In this document: positions 6,000-8,843 of the stretch, piece after piece | Layout: each line of letters begins with the position of its first letter | Position numbering within the stretch: the first letter of the stretch is position 1 | Assembly: GCF_001556515.1 (NCBI RefSeq) | Contig: NZ_LSJA01000142.1 | Coordinates: forward strand, 1-8,843 | Reading direction: 5' to 3' | Origin: Caulobacter sp. CCH9-E1 | GTDB lineage: Bacteria; Pseudomonadota; Alphaproteobacteria; Caulobacterales; Caulobacteraceae | DNA: 8,843 nt | Notes under the pieces: generated by a model | Seen by the model: only the letters and a program-made list of their open reading frames with translations | Databases searched by the model: none | Told to the model about the DNA's origin: nothing | Program-made: the position numbers and the translations under genes

Positions 6000-8768
6000 A
6001 TGATGACGCGTGGCGGAGCGATGGCCGGTGCGGCCCTCGGCGTGATTCTGGCCTTCGGGGCTCTGGGCGGCGCGATCGCCGCGGACATCACTCCACCGGA
6101 GAAGGCGTTCGCCCAGCCGATCGGCAGCGACTACTTCCTGGCCGACTACACCGCCTATGAGGCGTATCTCAAGACCCTGGCGGCCCAGTCCGACCGGATG
6201 AAGCTGGTCGACATCGGCAAGACCGAGGAAGGCCGCACCCAGTGGATGGCGGTGGTCTCCTCGCCGGCCAACCTCGCCAAGCTGGATCGCCTGAAAGAGA
6301 TCTCGCGCAAGCTGGCCAAGGCCGAAGGCGTCTCGAAGGAAGAAGCCGCCAAGCTGGCGGCGGAAGGCAAGGCGGTCGTCTGGATCGACGCGGGCCTGCA
6401 CGCCACCGAGACCATCACCTCGCAAGGCCAGATTCAGGTGCTCCACCGCATGCTGACCGCCAAGGATCCCGAGACCCTGCGCCTGCTGGACGACTGCGTG
6501 ATCCTGTTCGCGCACGACAACCCGGACGGCATGGAGCTGGTCAGCGACTGGTACATGCGCAACCAGGATCCGAAGAAGCGCGAGTTCAGCTCGCTGCCGC
6601 GCCTGTATCAGAAGTACGTCGGCCACGATAACAACCGCGACAGCTTCATGTCGGCCATGGCCGAGACCACCAATGTGAACAAGCAGCTGTTCCGCGAGTG
6701 GTATCCGCAGATCATCTTCAACCAGCACCAGACCGGCCCCAACGGCATGGTAGTGTTCGTTCCGCCGTTCCGCGACCCGTTCAACTTCAACTACGACCCG
6801 CTGGTCATGACCCAGCTGCAGGAAGTCGGCATGGCCATGCACAGCCGGCTGGTCGCCGAGGACAAGCCGGGCTCGGGCGCCCGCAGCGCCGCGCCCTATT
6901 CCACCTGGCACAACGGCATGGTGCGGTCGGTCTCCTACTTCCACAACGCCGTCGGCCTACTGACCGAGATCATCGGCGGCCCGACCCCGACCACGGTCAA
7001 TCTGGTTCCCGACCTGCAACTGCCCAACAACGACCGGCCCGCGCCGATCGCCCCGCGCGTCTGGCGCCTGCAGGACTCGCTGGACTACCAGATGACCATG
7101 AACCTGGCGGTCATCGACTACGCCGCCCGCAACCGCGAGCGCCTGCTCTTCAACATCTGGAAGATGGGCGACAACAGCATCAAGCGCGGCTCGACCGACA
7201 GCTGGACGATCACCCCGACCCGCGTCGAGGCCCTGGCCGCCGCGGGCAAGGGCAAGCCCGGCCCCTATGGCGCGGCGATCGACCCCAGCCTCTACAAGAC
7301 CGTGCTCCAGACGCCCGAGGCCCGCGATCCGCGCGCCTACGTGATCCCGGCCGACCAGGCCGACATGCCCACGGTCGTGGCCTTCCTCAACGCGCTGATC
7401 AAGACCGGCGTCGACGTCGACAAGGCCGACAAGGCCTTCACGATCGCGGGCAAGACCTATCCGGCCGGCTCGTACGTCGTGCGCACCGCCCAGGCCTATC
7501 GCCCGCACGTCCTGGACATGTTCGAGCCGCAGGACCACCCGCACGACCTGGAATATCCGGGCGGCCCGCCCAAGGCTCCGTATGACGTCACCGGCTACAC
7601 CCTGGCCTACCAGATGGGGATCAAGTTCGACCGCATTCTGGACGGCTTCGAAGCCCCGACCAGCCGCGTGCCCGACCTGATCAAGGTCGCGCCGGGGACG
7701 GTAAAGGGCTCCGGAAGCGCCGGCTGGCTGATCAGCCACGAGACCAACGCCAGCTTCACCCTGACCAACCGCCTGCTGAAGGCCGGCGCCAAGGTCCAGT
7801 GGGTCAAGGACGGCGCCAAGGCGGGCCCCGAGGGGAACAGTGTCGCCTTCGGTCCCGGCGCGATCTTCGTCCCCGCCTCGCCCGCCGCCAAGGCGGTGAT
7901 CGAGAAGGGCGTCAAGGAGCTGGGGATCGACGCCTACGCGGTCGCCGGCAAGCCCGCCGGCGCGACCATCGCCCTGAAGCCCGTCCGCATCGGCCTCGTT
8001 GACGTCTATGGCGGCTCGATGCCCTCGGGCTGGAACCGCTGGATGTTCGAGCGGTTCGAGGCGCCCTTCCAGGTGGTCTATCCGCAGCGCCTGGACGCGG
8101 GGAACATCCAGAAGGACTTCGACGTCCTGGTCTTCCCCGACGGCGTGGTGCCAGCGCCGCAAGGCGGGCCCTTCCGGGCCGCCCGCGCGGGCGCGCAGCC
8201 CAAGCCCGAGGAGATTCCGGCCGAGTACCGCGCCTGGCTGGGCCGGATCACCGACGAGAAGACGCTGCCCAAGATCGCGGAGTTCGTGAAGGGCGGGGGC
8301 TCGGTCGTGGCGATCGGCGCCTCGACGCGCCTGGCCACGGCGCTAGGCGCGCCGGTCGAGGTGGCCACCGCCAAGACCGAGAACGGCCAGCTGAAGGCCC
8401 TCTCGAACCGCGAGCTCTATATCCCCGGCTCGGTCCTGCGGGCCAAGGTCGATCCCAAACAGCCCCTGGCCTATGGAGCGGGCGATCAGGTCGACGTCTT
8501 CTTCGACCGCAGCCCGGCCTTCACCGTGAAGCCCGACGTCAAGGGCGTCTCGCGCGTGGCGTGGTTCGACGGCGAAAAGCCCCTGCGCAGTGGCTGGGCC
8601 GTCGGCCAGGAGAAGCTGAACGGCGCGACGGCGATGCTCGACATCGACCTGGGCAAGGGCAAGATCTTTGTGTTCGGCCCGGAAATCACCCAGCGCGCCC
8701 AGTCGTGGGGCACGTTCAAGTTCCTGTTCAACGGCCTGCTGTACGGGCCGGCGGCGAGCGGGAAGTAA
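6000..8768 (+). CDS. Secreted M14-family zinc metallopeptidase with a GATase-like C-terminal domain
   Basis: A 922-residue exported carboxypeptidase-like protein, probably periplasmic or outer-surface. It has an N-terminal signal peptide (hydrophobic AGAALGVILAFGALGGAIA, cleavage near A27/A28). The peptidase M14 domain spans about 40-340: zinc ligands His134 and Glu137 in HATE, His243 in NQHQTG, substrate-carboxylate pair Asn212-Arg213 (HDNNRDS) and catalytic Glu323 (LLTEII) are all present, so it is expected to be active. A long middle part (about 345-655) has no recognised motif. Residues about 661-800 (VRIGLVDVYGGSMPSGW, FDVLVFPDG, GGGSVVAIG) look like a class I GATase/DJ-1 Rossmann fold with no evident catalytic Cys. 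ATG at 6000 (or the adjacent 6003) is chosen for AGGGG just upstream and the signal peptide; an in-frame ATG at 5895 would add a Cys-rich 35-residue leader ahead of the signal and is unlikely. Substrate is unknown; peptide scavenging is a guess. No operon partners are visible. Confidence 0.9.
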   Translation: MMTRGGAMAGAALGVILAFGALGGAIAADITPPEKAFAQPIGSDYFLADYTAYEAYLKTLAAQSDRMKLVDIGKTEEGRTQWMAVVSSPANLAKLDRLKEISRKLAKAEGVSKEEAAKLAAEGKAVVWIDAGLHATETITSQGQIQVLHRMLTAKDPETLRLLDDCVILFAHDNPDGMELVSDWYMRNQDPKKREFSSLPRLYQKYVGHDNNRDSFMSAMAETTNVNKQLFREWYPQIIFNQHQTGPNGMVVFVPPFRDPFNFNYDPLVMTQLQEVGMAMHSRLVAEDKPGSGARSAAPYSTWHNGMVRSVSYFHNAVGLLTEIIGGPTPTTVNLVPDLQLPNNDRPAPIAPRVWRLQDSLDYQMTMNLAVIDYAARNRERLLFNIWKMGDNSIKRGSTDSWTITPTRVEALAAAGKGKPGPYGAAIDPSLYKTVLQTPEARDPRAYVIPADQADMPTVVAFLNALIKTGVDVDKADKAFTIAGKTYPAGSYVVRTAQAYRPHVLDMFEPQDHPHDLEYPGGPPKAPYDVTGYTLAYQMGIKFDRILDGFEAPTSRVPDLIKVAPGTVKGSGSAGWLISHETNASFTLTNRLLKAGAKVQWVKDGAKAGPEGNSVAFGPGAIFVPASPAAKAVIEKGVKELGIDAYAVAGKPAGATIALKPVRIGLVDVYGGSMPSGWNRWMFERFEAPFQVVYPQRLDAGNIQKDFDVLVFPDGVVPAPQGGPFRAARAGAQPKPEEIPAEYRAWLGRITDEKTLPKIAEFVKGGGSVVAIGASTRLATALGAPVEVATAKTENGQLKALSNRELYIPGSVLRAKVDPKQPLAYGAGDQVDVFFDRSPAFTVKPDVKGVSRVAWFDGEKPLRSGWAVGQEKLNGATAMLDIDLGKGKIFVFGPEITQRAQSWGTFKFLFNGLLYGPAASGK

Positions 8769-8780
8769 GGGGCCAGCGAA

Positions 8781-8825
8781 TACCTCCCTTCCCCCTTGAT
8801 GGGGGAAGGGCCGGGGTTGGGGGTG
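8781..8825. repeat. GC-rich hairpin repeat, probable interspersed element, possible terminator
   Basis: CCCTTCCCCC (8786-8795) and GGGGGAAGGG (8801-8810) form a perfect 10-bp stem with loop TTGAT. CCGGGGTTGGGGGTGA follows. This CTCCCC...TTGATGGGGGAGGGGCCGGGGTGGGGGTG layout is familiar to me as a short intergenic repeat found many times in Caulobacter- and Sphingomonas-type genomes. It lies 13 bases past the M14 stop codon and may protect or end that transcript, though no T-run follows. Confidence 0.6.
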
Positions 8826-8843
8826 ACTTGCCGAGGCTAGCCC

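Noticed and set aside
1..8843. CRISPR array, tRNA, rRNA, toxin-antitoxin or defence system
   Set aside because: No regularly spaced repeats, no tRNA cloverleaf or rRNA sequence, and no defence-type protein motifs were seen on either strand.

Overview
The window is GC-rich DNA with dense genes and strong G/C bias at third codon positions. Sequence style and gene content (ManD-type mannonate dehydratase, ACS-family sugar-acid transporter, GH43 xylosidase, TTG and GTG starts, GCTA-type -10 elements) suggest an alphaproteobacterium of the Caulobacter group. That placement is inference from familiarity with such sequences; no search was run.

Left end (1-1960, minus strand): a two-gene catabolic operon reads from right to left, an MFS sugar-acid/hexuronate-type transporter followed by a GH43 beta-xylosidase that overlaps it by 4 bases (GTGA). 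The xylosidase matches its family only down to position 55. The bases at 1-54 do not look like GH43 and begin, read on the minus strand, with TGTACGTC, as the end of an insertion sequence might. The gene is therefore probably broken and lacks its catalytic acid. A near-palindromic LacI-type operator (GGTACCGCTACC) lies upstream of the transporter.

2006-2804 (minus strand): a small uncharacterised protein followed by a low-affinity iron permease family membrane protein. A perfect 8-bp hairpin ends directly at the GTG start of the second gene and contains part of its Shine-Dalgarno sequence.

2805-3171: a long intergenic stretch with an unusually AT-rich core (about 72 % AT over 2921-3020, counted by hand), a 9-bp direct repeat, a hairpin followed by six T, and a possible promoter. 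It precedes a plus-strand VOC/glyoxalase-family gene (3172-3561).

3590-5867: the VOC gene converges on manD (minus strand) with a terminator for manD between them. manD is divergent from a GntR/FadR-type (FCD) regulator. The shared 172-bp intergenic region holds a 19-bp inverted repeat overlapping a Caulobacter-like -10 for manD, a plausible operator for the regulator. A strong intrinsic terminator closes the regulator gene.

6000-8843: a large secreted M14 zinc carboxypeptidase-like protein with all metal and catalytic residues and a long C-terminal part that includes a GATase/DJ-1-like Rossmann segment. Beyond it lies a GC-rich hairpin repeat of the kind scattered through alphaproteobacterial genomes.

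Functionally, transporter, xylosidase, ManD and FCD regulator fit the use of glucuronoxylan products: xylo-oligosaccharides are cut to xylose, and glucuronate is taken up and passes via fructuronate and mannonate to 2-keto-3-deoxygluconate. The VOC, iron permease and M14 genes have no evident part in this. I see no clearly novel multi-gene system. The most interesting points are the regulatory structures and the interrupted xylosidase.
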